Below are positions 22,461 through 32,827 of a DNA stretch of 64,000 nucleotides, in pieces. A model generated the notes under the pieces. That model did not search any database. It saw only the letters and a list, made by a program, of their open reading frames with translations, and had not been told where the DNA came from. The first letter of the stretch is position 1. Every line of letters begins with the position of its first letter. The DNA comes from Termitomyces sp. T153 (Eukaryota > Basidiomycota > Agaricomycetes > Agaricales > Lyophyllaceae), in NCBI GenBank assembly GCA_018296165.2, contig JACKQL020000038.1, forward strand, positions 310,001 to 374,000, in the 5' to 3' direction. A program made the translations under genes and the position numbers.

Positions 22461-23605
22461 TGTCAGGTTCCGCTGACCTCGGGGGCTCAGCTGCACTGGG
22501 CGAGTCCTTACTAGGCGGGTGTGATTCCCCTGCATTGGTAACCAAACACTCGAAGACATTCCGGGCCCTGGTGGCTTGCGCGGGTAGCTGGGGAGATGTG
22601 ATCCAGACGGATCCGGGAAGGTCTGGAGAAGTCGGATCGTGGGGAAACGAGACGGTCTTGGCGGGGTTCAGGCAGAAGGCCATATGGGAGATTTGCAGAA
22701 GCAAGGGAGTAGGTGGCTGTGTGATCCATGGGGATGGAGCCGGGGTTTGATGGGAGATCATTTGGAGCTGATGGAGTCCGGGACCGAGCGAAGAGTGGGG
22801 TTCGGACCTGGTAAAGGAGTGTCGGGGTTCGTAATCATAATTGCAGAGTTCGTGAGGTCGTTAAGGTTGATGAAGACTTGGGCACAATGATCTGACGGAG
22901 TCACTGAGACAGCGTCGGACAAGACAATATGGAACAGGAGTAGATTCGAGTGGGGATACGAAACGATAACGAGAATGATAACGAAATGGAAACAAGACAA
23001 GACTGGGAGACTGAGATAAGACCGGGAGACTGAGATAAGACCGGGAGACTGAGAGTAAGGAGAATGGGACACGAAACACGAAAGGAAACAATCAGACCAT
23101 AGGTAACGTTAAGCAATATCAAGACTAGAGTATGAAGAGCTACTCGATGACTTATATACTGACTACCGGAGGACTTCGGAGTATGTCGGCTGTGGCGGCG
23201 GGGCTTGGCGGGGCTTGACGGAGTGGGCGGGTGTCGGTTGTGATCGAAGATCGTGCCGCGCTGATATGTTGATGGGGTCATTTGAGAACGTGGGTTGCCC
23301 CGAGGTCGTCGTGATACTCCGGAATAGGTCAGAGGAAGTAGGGTGTTGAGTTAATGATGGGGGGCGAAGATCGGGAACAGCGGGGGTGGTTCTCAGGGTT
23401 TGGGAAGCCCAGGGTAAGTGTCAGTGGCTGCAGGGCAGGCACCGAAGTTGGCCAGGGGGCCGTCGGAGTTAGCCGGGGGGGGCGTCGGAGTTAGCCGAAG
23501 TAGGCGCGGGGCATGGGCGGAAGTTTGGCGGAGCGTTGGGGGTCCTTTTGGGGGTTCAGGGGTTTGATGAACGATGTGCGGGGTTTCGGGGAACGGGTCG
23601 TGACA
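22461..23605 (-). repeat. Right LTR (1145 bp) of the 6.04 kb element
   Basis: Nearly identical to 17566-18709. Most of the differences I see are C/T or G/A at CpG, for example GGGGTACG versus GGAGTATG and GCTGCGGG versus GCTGCAGG, plus one G-run length change. It is followed by the GTGTG target duplication. Confidence 0.93.
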
Positions 23606-23610
23606 GTGTG
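23606..23610. repeat. 5-bp target-site duplication, right (GTGTG)
   Basis: Matches 17561-17565 and rejoins the two halves of the family B element. Confidence 0.9.
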
Positions 23611-24893
23611 ATTCATGGACACTATCTAAGGTACTCTATCCCAAAGCCTTTTCAAGCCTGCCAGTTATGCCCTGAAGCCACTTTACTCCAGTTTAATCCT
23701 TTTGTAGTTTATACTAGCCCTCACAATGAAGTCCCATACTATCTGCCATTAATGTGCTGTCTCTTACTGATCTCTGCTTTATATCTAAGCAATGCTTGCC
23801 AGTTGCTCAACCCACTGGCATGCGTCACAACTCCCATCCCAGATCCCTGACCCTATTCTTTGGTTGGCACAGCACTGGAAACCACCACCCAGCATCTTGA
23901 CATTACTAGGCTTAATTATGCCCTGCTATTTGGCTTGGACTTCAGGTGGGGGGTCACATGTTACTTTAGCAACCAGATCCAACACTGTCATGAGGCCTTC
24001 CTTTCTCAGACTGACCTGCACTATGACCTGATAGGTTGAACAGGACTCCAGTTTTCATCCCTCCCTATTGCTGCACCAGGGAACCCTTTCTTTTTCTGTC
24101 TGAACATGAGATCAGTGGTCACATTGCATCATCAAGTTCATGTGCTAATAGTGTTGGTGATTTCCCTGTGGCCTGACCTACAAAGCCTTCCTAAGAGCAT
24201 GTGATGGGGGGTGGCTTCCTGGCAGTGTTGAATAACCCACATGGTGTCTAAGGTGCTTTTCACACAGGTGCACTCAGCCAGAGTCAAAACCCCAACCTTG
24301 CACTTGCAGATCATGTGACCTGCTTCAGGATGCAATGGTGCCAGCTGAGCCACCATGCCCCTGTTTGGAATGTTTAACTGTGTAGGACAGCATTCTGTCC
24401 TGCACCTTGTTTGATTCCATGAGTATTCAAACTTGCTAGGCTTGGATATTTTGTCATTCATTGCCATTTTATATACTTTGGCAGCAGGGGTTGCTGGTCT
24501 TATGTTACCCCTTCCAGCCTTGTCAGGTCTGCAATGACCTGACTCCATTCTGGTGACATATGTGGGTTGTAGACTTATTTAGGGTTAGCTTTTGGATAGA
24601 TCTGTCCCAAATCCTTTAGTCCAATCCTTCTTGCCTGACTGCTGTGCTACCTCCACTCTTGAAGGTAATTGTACAGCTGGTTTTGATGCCTTGGAGGGCT
24701 GTGCTATCTGCTCCCCCTCCTAAAGATTACTTTGATACTCTTCCTCTAGGACTAGCAGGGATGGGTGATTGTCAGGCAGGCTATTAGATGCCCATACCCT
24801 GTCCTCATCTTCTGCTTCTTCTATGGTGGGCCATCTTAGTCTACCAGATAGTCAGGGCCACTTGTCATGCTGTTTTTCCACTGTAAGGAAGTG

Positions 24894-25094
24894 CTATGTG
24901 CATCCATCCACATCCTCCAGCTCCAAATTATTAGCTGGAGTAGCTACTCCATTAATGACCACTTGGTCATTCTGGAAGTCCAGGAGTACATTATATGCCC
25001 TCATGAACAGTGTTCTTACAATCATATTGTAGCAATCAAAATTGGCAATGTCCACATAGACATTGTGATACTCACCAGGAACCTTCATGGTCAC
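24894..25094 (-). pseudogene. retropepsin fragment of family B
   Basis: The minus-strand translation VPGEYHNVYVDIANFDCYNM, then IVRTLFMRAYNVLLDFQNDQ and VVINGVATPA, is the C-terminal half of a gypsy aspartic protease (consensus D.ILG.PF....V.LDF). The catalytic D-S/T-G half is not readable to its right. Inactive. Confidence 0.65.
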
Positions 25095-25293
25095 CCTGTC
25101 CCCCTAGTTTACTATGGAACAACTTCCAATTGTTCCTAGCTGCAGGGTGATTGGCATGGCCAATGGGGCCACATGTATCCCAGTCACATGGGAAAATGAT
25201 GATGTGAGTCTGGAGCTAGTACTCTCTGAGTCCCACAATGTCCATGCCTTGTGGCTGTTGACATTAACCCAAGTGATGAGACACTCTTTATCC

Positions 25294-25632
25294 TCATGCA
25301 GGCAGCACTAGCCAGTCCATGTCATCCTTTACTGCCATGATCTGCACCTTGTGCATGCAAACCTTGTTACTAGGTTCTTGCACTCTAAGCTCAGAGGCAG
25401 GGACCTCAGTGAGGGCAAATAGTCCCTCACTCTCACTGCTTTGGATATAGTAGTCATTTTTGTATATCTCAAATTTGACATGCTCTTCATCCTTGGCCTG
25501 AGTCCCATCAGACTCATCCACTTGTTTGTTGTCCATGTCACCAGGATCCTTATCTTGCTCATTGTCAATATCTCCCATATTTGAGGGAGTGGCAATGTGT
25601 GCTGCTTGTACAAACATGCCTGCTGCCATCAC
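25294..25632 (-). pseudogene. acidic gag/linker segment of family B
   Basis: An open stretch of 112 codons is rich in Asp/Glu (NEQDKDPGDMDNKQVDESDG). It lies between the gag relic and the protease of family B and is interpreted as the Gag C-terminus or linker. No motif was found. Confidence 0.45.
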
Positions 25633-26009
25633 TCCCTCTGGGGTCTCTGTCTGGCTGTGCAGTTTGCTTCACAAATTGCCATCACATGTCATTGACTGGT
25701 AATACCTCTTCAAACACCATGCCTTGGTCATCAACTAAGGAAGTACTCTGCAACTTCAAATCCTGATTTTGCATATGCTGGTACACTACATGATTCTAAA
25801 AATTATTAGCAAGGGGTACCCTAGCTGGTATGACTGGAGTCAAGAATTTATCCTTGATTCTGACTTCTTCACCTTTCAACACAGCACTCACTCTTGTTCT
25901 CTGGGATGGTTACTGACTCACTCTCAACTATTAGCTTCCTACTGCCAGCTACCCTATCTAGTAACTAGTGTTGGGTTCTCTTTTCAGGTTTCCTGCACAG
26001 CACTAGGTG

Positions 26010-26230
26010 GCATAGGAGCACATCAATGCCCTTCATTTTGAGACAGAAGAACCTCAACTCCCCCCTCAAAACATACAGATACTAACTCTGGAGCCCCCAC
26101 CAAGCTCCCCAACACCTCTGAAGGTCTGTCAGTGCAGCCCTGCCTGAGCACATCAAATGCCCCAACAGTATGTGATGGCTTCCGGCCTGTCCACCAACTC
26201 CCTGTGTCTTGATGTGGAGATGAGGAGGTC
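26010..26230 (+). mobile_element. Family A gypsy fragment (gag-protease junction)
   Basis: About 200 bp is closely similar to 1206-1395 of family A copy 1. Both have 'agaagaacctcaa', 'actctggagcc', 'ctccccaacacctctgaaggtctgtc'-like stretches and end at 'cttgatgtggagat'. It lies inside the family B relic and was probably brought in by recombination or gene conversion. Confidence 0.75.
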
Positions 26231-26830
26231 TGCAATTGATGGATTTACCACCACAGGCATTGTGTTTATAATCTTCACAACTGAGAGCAGTATGGTTGAG
26301 TGCCATGCAAATTGTTGCTGGCATTGTCCAGCTGCTTGCTGAGCAATAAATTGCTTGTCCATTTCTCCTTGCTGTTGAGGAGCAAAGTAATTGCTCAGAG
26401 CCTTCTGCAAGTGAGTCAAATCTGCACATAGTGCAGGTATTGTTGGAATTAAGTTGGCATCATTGGGCATCAACATTACAGATTGTGCTTGCCTCAACTT
26501 GTGGTCACAGTAATTTCTCACTTTGAGGTCCATGATATTGACATAAAATGCAATATATTTGTTGGTTCCACTCACAAAGACTGTCCCACCTCATAACTTC
26601 AGTAGCTGAATATACTTCTCAATGTATAGCTTGAGTGTTGCTTTGGTACTATCCTTTACAATATCTGGATGCTTTTTCCAAACAATTTTGACCTGTATAT
26701 CTACAGTATGGATATACCTTTCATCTTCTTCCTCATCTGAGATCTCCTTGGCCACAGTAGGTTGCTGTGAGTTTCTAACCAGTCAATTGTGTCATCCCTA
26801 CTCTGGGATACTGTATAGATAATATTGTGA
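26230..26830 (-). pseudogene. gag N-terminal relic of family B
   Basis: The minus strand reads SGTNKYIAFYVNIMDLKVRN, a Gln-rich stretch (APQQQGEMDKQFIAQQ) and broken upstream frames from 26830. The composition fits a retroelement Gag N-terminus. No capsid motif could be assigned with certainty. Confidence 0.4.
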
Positions 26831-26840
26831 ATTATAAACT

Positions 26841-28025
26841 AAAAGATAAATAAGATAATTCAAATGTTTGATAGATGTGTATAATCTGTATGGTCCATTA
26901 CAGAGCACTTGACAAGTGCATGGACACACCCACTTCATAGACTACCAGCACTACAGAGAACTTATCACTATTAGTCTGATCACTGATTGTGGGAATGTTG
27001 ACTCTATGATGTCCAAGACTACACTTGCTGCTATTCACCAGCCTCACCAGGCTAGCTCATCCAAGACCTACTTCTACTAAAAGCACTGTGATAAATAGGA
27101 GAACCATGCTGGAAGTTGTAGTGAAAACTCAGATTCTGATAGCAGCATACCCATTCAGACTCTGAGCACATACCCCTCAGAGATGGTTGTGATATGTATA
27201 GCTAACAATTGTACTCTCCTGACCCTGACTATCATCAATCTCAGTCTCCCCTGATTTGTTTGGGTAGAGAACCCTTCTAGGAATATACTTTTACATGTAA
27301 TTCTTGCAGTAGTCCCACAACTCATTGTCCTGACAGTACCATCATCAAAAATCTACATAACTACATGCAGCAAAGCCCTATGCTACTGTCTGCTAGTCAG
27401 AATCATAGAGTCCTATGTCTCCAAAGAGACTGCAAAGAATGGAGGCAAGGATCTCACCATGAAAGAAATGGCTAATTCCAAAGAAAGGAGGATTTCTATG
27501 ATCCTGACCAAGATCCTTCTGCCAAGTAAGTTGCTGCTATTGAGTCAACTTTTCCATTAAGTACTTGACTGCCTCCAACAATTGTCTTACTCCACCCAAG
27601 TGCATAACCCACTCTTTTGAATTTTAAAGTCTCAGTTTATCCTGTTCTGGTCCAACTCTCCATCAATTGTTACCCTGCTTGTTCAAAGATGCACATAACT
27701 CTACCCATCAGTTATTATATCCTTCTATTGACACTTATTTATACTGTGAGCCAAGCCAGGATCACCCACTTGGCTGGAGAGCATATATAGTGTTTCTGTG
27801 ACACAAGTAATGGAATGACTTACACCAACCAAAGCATATGTTTTGCCTACATATCACTTTACCTGACAACTGCTGAAAATACATATATATATATCTAGAG
27901 CTGTCTGGTAGTTAAGTAGTTTTTATGAATACCAGGACTTACACCAGTCCCAATAGTAAAGACTCTAATTGTGCTATGACCTCTTTCCATCTCTAGCAGG
28001 CTCCCATCCCAGTCACAGTAGTATA
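26841..28025. other. CpG-poor interval, probable transposon relic
   Basis: No CpG-retaining or intact gene sequence. A plus-strand stretch near 27075-27180 reads a KHCDK..NHAGSC-like pattern followed by Ser/Asp-rich sequence, as in a decayed Gag zinc knuckle and linker. The region 27180-28025 shows nothing recognisable. Confidence 0.3.
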
Positions 28026-28096
28026 TGCTGCCAATCATTTCCAAAGTGCTGCCAATCATTTCCAAAGTGCTGCCAATCATTTCCAAAGTGCTGCCA
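28026..28096. repeat. 21-bp tandem repeat (about 3.4 copies)
   Basis: TGCTGCCAATCATTTCCAAAG is repeated three times exactly and then partly (TGCTGCCA). It is in AT-rich, CpG-poor sequence with no gene attached. Confidence 0.95.
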
Positions 28097-28564
28097 CATT
28101 GTATTAAAACTATCACTGCTGGCATTGTAACCTGTTCCATTGGAAAAATGGAAAAAGAAATCTGTTATAAAAAGGCTTTTCCCATTGTTTACAGCCTTTT
28201 TCCATTGAAAATACCCTGTTTGGAAATGGCATAACCAGTTTTTTTTTCAGTATTTCCTCAAACACTATTGGATACCAGCAGTGTATTTGTTTTTATAAAG
28301 CTATGTGTTTTCATGAGGCCAATGAGAGCAGGCCACAAGTTCCACATGATCACAACACCTAGGGAGCAATCATCAAATACTATCCTTTAGAGGCAAACAT
28401 AATGATGATTACTCTCTAGGCAAGTATACTTACCTTTTCCTGAGAAACAAACATCTTGATGATTACTCACTAGCTCACAGCAATTTGCCTTACTTCTTTT
28501 CACACTACACAGCAAATAAAATAATTCCTTAGTCTCTTAAAAACCAAGACATTGATGAGTCCTC

Positions 28565-29590
28565 ATGGAAAACAACCTGTCATCCAAGAAATCTCATCAA
28601 ATACCCAGTCTACTGAGCCACCTGAAGACACCTTCCCTTCTAGTGAATGCTAAAGGGAAACTTCTGGATCATCTGGGCACTATAGTCAGTGCAACCAACC
28701 ATCTAGAGATGAAACACCCCTTGTCATTAGACTCTCTGAACAAGAAGGAGAAATTACTCGACATCTGGAAGGAATTGTCAGTGATTTCAGGGAAGAAAAA
28801 CATCAAAGCTGATGCCATCAGTAAATCTTACCTGGACAAAAGACTCAAATGCAGATCCATATCCAGCTACATTATCCTGCTCAAAGAAGTTAAAACAAAA
28901 GAGAGAGAACAAGAACAAAGAGTGACCACTAAAAAGAAATGGAAAGGGAGCATTCTAGACAAGACAAAGTCACTGGTGAAAAACAGTCTGCTAAACAGAA
29001 TAGAGATGAAACATGAGGAGGAATTATCTTGGTTCATGCAAGAGAAGCTTGCTAGAGAGGATGAAGATAGTCAATGCCATGAGAACAGAAGGCTCCTCTG
29101 ATTGTATATTCAAAACCCATTGCAAGTCATGCCACATATTGCAGTCTCCAGAACAGCACTCTGTAACTTCCCCACATCAGAATGAGACAAGCTCATCAAA
29201 GGAGAACTTGCTGACTTTGATGCCATCTATAGCTCTATCCACCATATCAGAGCTCATAAGGAGAATCAGGGGTGTATCAGAGACCATGAAATTTTCCTTG
29301 GACACAGCAATCTGATTTGAAAGGTCAAGGATCATGGCCAATAGACAATTGCAGCCAATCTGACTGTCACCTCCACCCTTCACTATGCCACAAACCAAAT
29401 TTCATCACCCAAAAGAATAGTCACTTATTCAGACAATACAAACACAGTCAATATTACAACACCCTACACATGCAACCATTATACAACCCCTTGTTGAAAT
29501 TTGCTGTTGACCTCATCCTAGCTGGTCAAAAGTTTTGCACATTCTGGGCACATCACCATTTGTGCAGACCTACTCTTGAGGGCAAAGTAT
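28565..29590 (+). pseudogene. Unidentified transposon ORF relic upstream of the tyrosine recombinase
   Basis: Two overlapping open stretches (28565-29101, 178 codons; 29013-29315, 100 codons in another frame) are Lys/Glu/Ser-rich and CpG-poor. The second reads ENLLTLMPSIALSTISELIR and RRIRGVSETMKFSLDTAI, then a TGA and FERSRIMANRQLQPI. I do not recognise the family. The position directly 5' of the recombinase relic suggests the same element, but that is inference. Confidence 0.35.
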
Positions 29591-30430
29591 GAAGAGGCTC
29601 ATGACTTCTTCCCCTCTCTAACCATTTACAATCTTCAACCTCCTCAATAGCTGCTGGGGGTGGCACAAGAATGATCACTTCCACTATGAAACCCAGGCAA
29701 CCATGCCAAGTAGCCTGGTCTCATGAACATCTTCTTCACAAGCACTCTATAGCTCTAGGTTACAACAAACATAGGGGACTCCACTTTCTGGTCTTATAGA
29801 CCAGCACTAAACTCTTACCTCAACTTTGTGAAAATTCACAAGATCAGCACAAAGCCAACAGCAAACACACTCTCCCTATATGTTGCATATATGTCCCATT
29901 ACATTGATCCAAAATCTATCTCTCTATATATATCAGGAAAATGCAACTGGTTAGGAATTTACTTTCCAGATGTATGTACTCAATGCAACTCAGCCTTAGT
30001 AAAGAAAACCCTTGCAAGATCAAAAAAGCATTTTTTCTCCCCAACAAATCAAAGACATGCTCTTACAAGGGACAATCTTTTCTGAGTCCTCAACTTCCAC
30101 AACAACAGTCAGCTCCATGATGACCTCCTTTTTGTTGCCATGCTTCTTACTAGCATCTATGCCCTTCTTTGACTTGGTGAAATGACACTGCCTGATGACA
30201 CCAAATTACAAGACTACCAAAAGATTACCTTAGCTGAATCCATCATATTATAGCTGACAATCATTCCTTTTTCCTCCCAATGCATAAGGCCAATGCCTTT
30301 TTGAGGAAAATAAAGTTCTCATTTGAAAGACAAAGCATACTAGTAATGCCCACAAACATTTCACTATTGAGGATGGGCTGTTGCAGCACACAGCAGGTCC
30401 AAGGTCTACATGCAACAAGTCACTGATCAC
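29500..30430 (+). pseudogene. Tyrosine recombinase relic (Crypton/DIRS-type fungal YR)
   Basis: Segments match the core-binding domain of fungal tyrosine recombinases: AGQKFCTFWAHHHLCRP (about 29523-29573), PTANTLSLYVAYMSHYIDPK (29850-29910), SISLYISGKCNWLGIYFPDV and ALVKKTLARSKK..NQRHALTRDNL. The catalytic domain then starts LLFVAMLLTSIYALL-stop-LGEMTLPDD. The stop sits exactly where the first catalytic Arg is expected (CGA to TGA). The C-terminal H-x-x-R and Tyr are not found. The copy is CpG-depleted and dead, and it differs from the DIRS recombinase at 9.0-9.7 kb. Confidence 0.65.
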
Positions 30431-30750
30431 TTAGTGAGGACAAGAGCAGGGTAACAATTGTATACATAAAAAATACATTAGATTTCTTAATAAAAACATT
30501 TTTCATACACTAATTCAGTAAAAGGATCCAAGATGCTATGATACAAAAAATTGTTGCTGGCAGCCAAGCCATGCATGCCAGTGGCAAAGCCACACTGAAA
30601 TGAAATAGAGTAGTGGAATAGCATTGTATAAAAGAAAAAAATGAGAAAAAACAACATGTAAAAAATTAGTAGAAAAGACAAAAGGAAAGCAGAACTCATG
30701 ATGCATTTAGAATGAACTGTGGATAAATCTTGAGAGCCATTATTGCCTTG
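30431..30750. other. AT-rich interval without a gene
   Basis: CpG-poor, A/T-rich sequence with no coding motif. It ends at the ATGAA target duplication of the next LTR element. Confidence 0.4.
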
Positions 30751-30755
30751 ATGAA

Positions 30756-31232
30756 TGTGAGGGGATGAGCACAACCATGAATAAACCTGGCTGGAGCAGG
30801 CAAGCACAAGTGATGAGCAAGTGTCAAAGGAGAAGAGCAGCAGCTAAGAGGCAGGCAAGGGGTGAGCACAGCAAGCTAAGCAAAGGTAATGATTCTGGGG
30901 CTCTCACAGTCAATTCACTGGATAGACCTGGGGAATGCTGTTATTGATTGGTCAAAGGATATTCTATCCTTGTGACTGGCTTATATACTACATCTGTGGT
31001 TATGCTATGACTAATGCTATATTTGATAAGCAGCCCAGGTATACTAAGCAGTAATGACTATCAATATGTCAAAAGGAGAAATAGAGTCTGATGACTATGA
31101 AGGGCTGGCTAATACTGCCTGGAGGGTGCAGGGGCTTGGCAGCCAGTTGGTCAGATATGCTAGAGATGATGCTATACCTGTGACTAAGGCTGGATAGAGT
31201 CAGAGTTACTATAAAGGGATCATCCCCTTACA
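30756..31232 (-). repeat. Left LTR of the 2.07 kb element
   Basis: 477 bp, starts TGTGAGGGGATGAGC and ends CATCCCCTTACA. A minus-strand TATA box TATATAAGCC is near 30985. It is similar over its whole length to 32345-32822. Confidence 0.92.
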
Positions 31233-31364
31233 TCACCCCCCCCTCAAGGTTCATCAACCCAACAAACAGCTGTGGCATTAAGATGCTCTTCCCTGTCCCT
31301 GATATAGCCAACTACAACATGCAATGGCTGGTTCTGCCCCCCTGGAATAATGTCCAAAGGCATA

Positions 31365-32054
31365 TTATATTATTGGGGCTGACACTTCAGGTGCTGGAGT
31401 AGAGAGGGTCATGGGAGAAGTTGTGTCCATTGGAGAAGCTGGTGTAGCCCCCTTGTGAATGCTCAACATTGGCAAGCCTGGAGGGAGAGACAGGGGGTGC
31501 TGGATAGAAGGGGTAGGGGCCATGGTAGCAGTCTGAGATGCCACTGCCAGAGTGCTAGAAGAGGGCACTCCTGGCCTGGTAGAAGTCAGAGTGGACAATG
31601 TGGTGGATCCTGAAGGTGCCAGCACAGCAACTGCCAGTGTGACATTGCCTGAGCATTGCTTCTGCAGTATGCAGACTTGCTTCTTAGCTATCCACTTTCC
31701 AATCACCACAAGGGCTTCTCTAATCTGCTGATTAGAACCCCAGATAAAGATGAACTGGTGGTCTCCTCCAGCTGAGCTAACTTTAAAAGCTGCCAAGCAG
31801 GTGCTGGAGATGTTGAGGGCTTGTTTAAGGCCCTGCCTCTGGTGACCAACCATGTGCACAACAAGAGAGTTGGGGAGTTTGAGCACACACTGAAAATGTG
31901 GGGTGCAGCCATCTGTAGGAGGAAGGTCCTGAGCAAGGGGGATGGCAAGGGGAGCATTAGAGGTAGGGTGTGCTACACATTGAGGAATGTGAGAGGTGGG
32001 CACAGTAAGAGTTTTGATGGTAGATGGGGGCTTCAGCTGCCCCAGAGGAGCCAA
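31365..32054 (-). CDS. ORF of the compact LTR element (unknown protein)
   Basis: A minus-strand open frame of about 229 codons fills most of the element's interior. It is rich in Pro, Thr, Ser and Ala, with a more ordered centre: AAFKVSSAGGDHQFIFIWG, then SNQQIREALVVIGKWIAKKQ. The flanks are low complexity (SPMTLSTPAPEVSAP). There is no zinc knuckle and no protease or RT motif. The true ATG may be just upstream in another frame, since the frame has no clear start at its 5' end. It may be a Gag-like protein used for packaging, or a captured sequence. The function is not known. Confidence 0.45.
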   Translation of the reverse strand: MAPLGQLKPPSTIKTLTVPTSHIPQCVAHPTSNAPLAIPLAQDLPPTDGCTPHFQCVLKLPNSLVVHMVGHQRQGLKQALNISSTCLAAFKVSSAGGDHQFIFIWGSNQQIREALVVIGKWIAKKQVCILQKQCSGNVTLAVAVLAPSGSTTLSTLTSTRPGVPSSSTLAVASQTATMAPTPSIQHPLSLPPGLPMLSIHKGATPASPMDTTSPMTLSTPAPEVSAPII

Positions 32055-32344
32055 TCATGTTGCTATGCCTACCTTGCCCCAGCAACCACCCATACTAGGC
32101 TGTGAGGCTGTTCAGGCAGCAGCAACAGTGGCAATGGTGGGCGAGGACATATGACTAGACTCAAGTGCTGCTAGTCTGCTCTCAAGTCCTGCCACAAGAG
32201 TTAGCAGTCTCTCAATAGTGTCAGCGGGATTGGACAAAGTGGCAGAGGATGACATAGTGTCCTGAGATTAGGGTGAGGCCAAAGGTAGGTGGTAGGTTGG
32301 ATGTTGTGGGCTAGAGGTGCAGACAACATAGGGACCAATCAAGA

Positions 32345-32822
32345 TGTAAGGAGACAAGCACAACCATGGATAGACCTGGCTGGAGCAGGCAAGCACAAGT
32401 GACAAGCAAGCATCAAAGGAGAAGAGCAGTGGCTAAGAGGCAGGCAAGGGGTGAGCACAGCAAGCTAAGCAAAGGTAATGATTCTGGGGCTCTCACAGTC
32501 AATTCACTGGATAGACCTGGGGAATGCTGTTATTGATTGGTCAAAGGATATTCTATCCTTGTGACTGGCTTATATACTACATCTGTGGTTATGCTATGAC
32601 TAATGCTATATTTGATAAGCAGCCCAGGTATGCTAAGCAGTAATGACTATCAATATGTCAAAAGGAGAAATAGAGTCCAATGACTATGAAGGGCTGACTA
32701 ATACTGTCTGGAGGGTGCAGGGGCTTGGCAGCTGGTCAGTCAGATATGCTAGAAATGATGCTATACCTGTGACTAAGGCCAGATAGAGTCAGAGTTACCC
32801 ATAAAGGGGTCATCCCCTTATA
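32345..32822 (-). repeat. Right LTR of the 2.07 kb element
   Basis: 478 bp, starts TGTAAGGAGACAAGC and ends CATCCCCTTATA. It is followed by ATGAA, the right target duplication. Confidence 0.92.
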
Positions 32823-32827
32823 ATGAA

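Larger units (their letters stand above)
17566..23605 (-). mobile_element. Young non-autonomous LTR retrotransposon (6.04 kb) with long LTRs and a spliced ORF
   Basis: Two near-identical LTRs (1144 and 1145 bp, about six differences by eye) begin TGTCAGG and end GTGACA, flanked by GTGTG duplications. I orient the element on the minus strand. A polypurine tract GAAAAGGGGGTGA (minus strand, 18722-18710) abuts the left LTR, and TATATAAGT on the minus strand of the LTR (about 18251) is a good TATA box. No RT, RNase H or integrase motif was found in the 3.75 kb interior. The only intact ORF is on the opposite (plus) strand with two introns. CpG content is normal right up to both target duplications, whereas the flanks are depleted, so the insertion is recent. 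Confidence 0.88.
23611..26840 (-). mobile_element. Ty3/gypsy relic, family B, right part (gag, protease)
   Basis: This is the 5' half of the minus-strand element that was split by the 17566-23605 insertion. Reading leftwards it shows gag pieces (26830-26230), a spacer containing a family A fragment (about 26010-26230), an acidic gag/linker region (25632-25294) and the protease (25094-24894). The rest (23611-24890) reads as a broken linker into RT. It is CpG-poor with many stops. Confidence 0.68.
30756..32822 (-). mobile_element. Compact non-autonomous LTR retrotransposon (2.07 kb)
   Basis: Two LTRs of 477 and 478 bp (30756-31232, 32345-32822) start TGT and end ACA or its decayed form. ATGAA target duplications are at 30751-30755 and 32823-32827. 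The interior is only 1.1 kb and has no pol. Orientation is minus: a G-rich polypurine tract (minus strand CTTGAGGGGGGGGGTGA, next to 31233) precedes the left LTR, TATATAAGCC lies on the minus strand of each LTR, and the single ORF is on the minus strand. CpG is depleted in both LTRs. Confidence 0.85.

Noticed and set aside
17566..23605. A segmental duplication of a host locus instead of an LTR element
   Set aside because: The repeats end in TGTCA/TGACA, are flanked by a 5-bp duplication and one abuts a polypurine tract, so an LTR element fits all the data.
28026..28096. CRISPR-like array
   Set aside because: The 21-bp units are directly adjacent with no spacers and the genome is fungal. It is a minisatellite.
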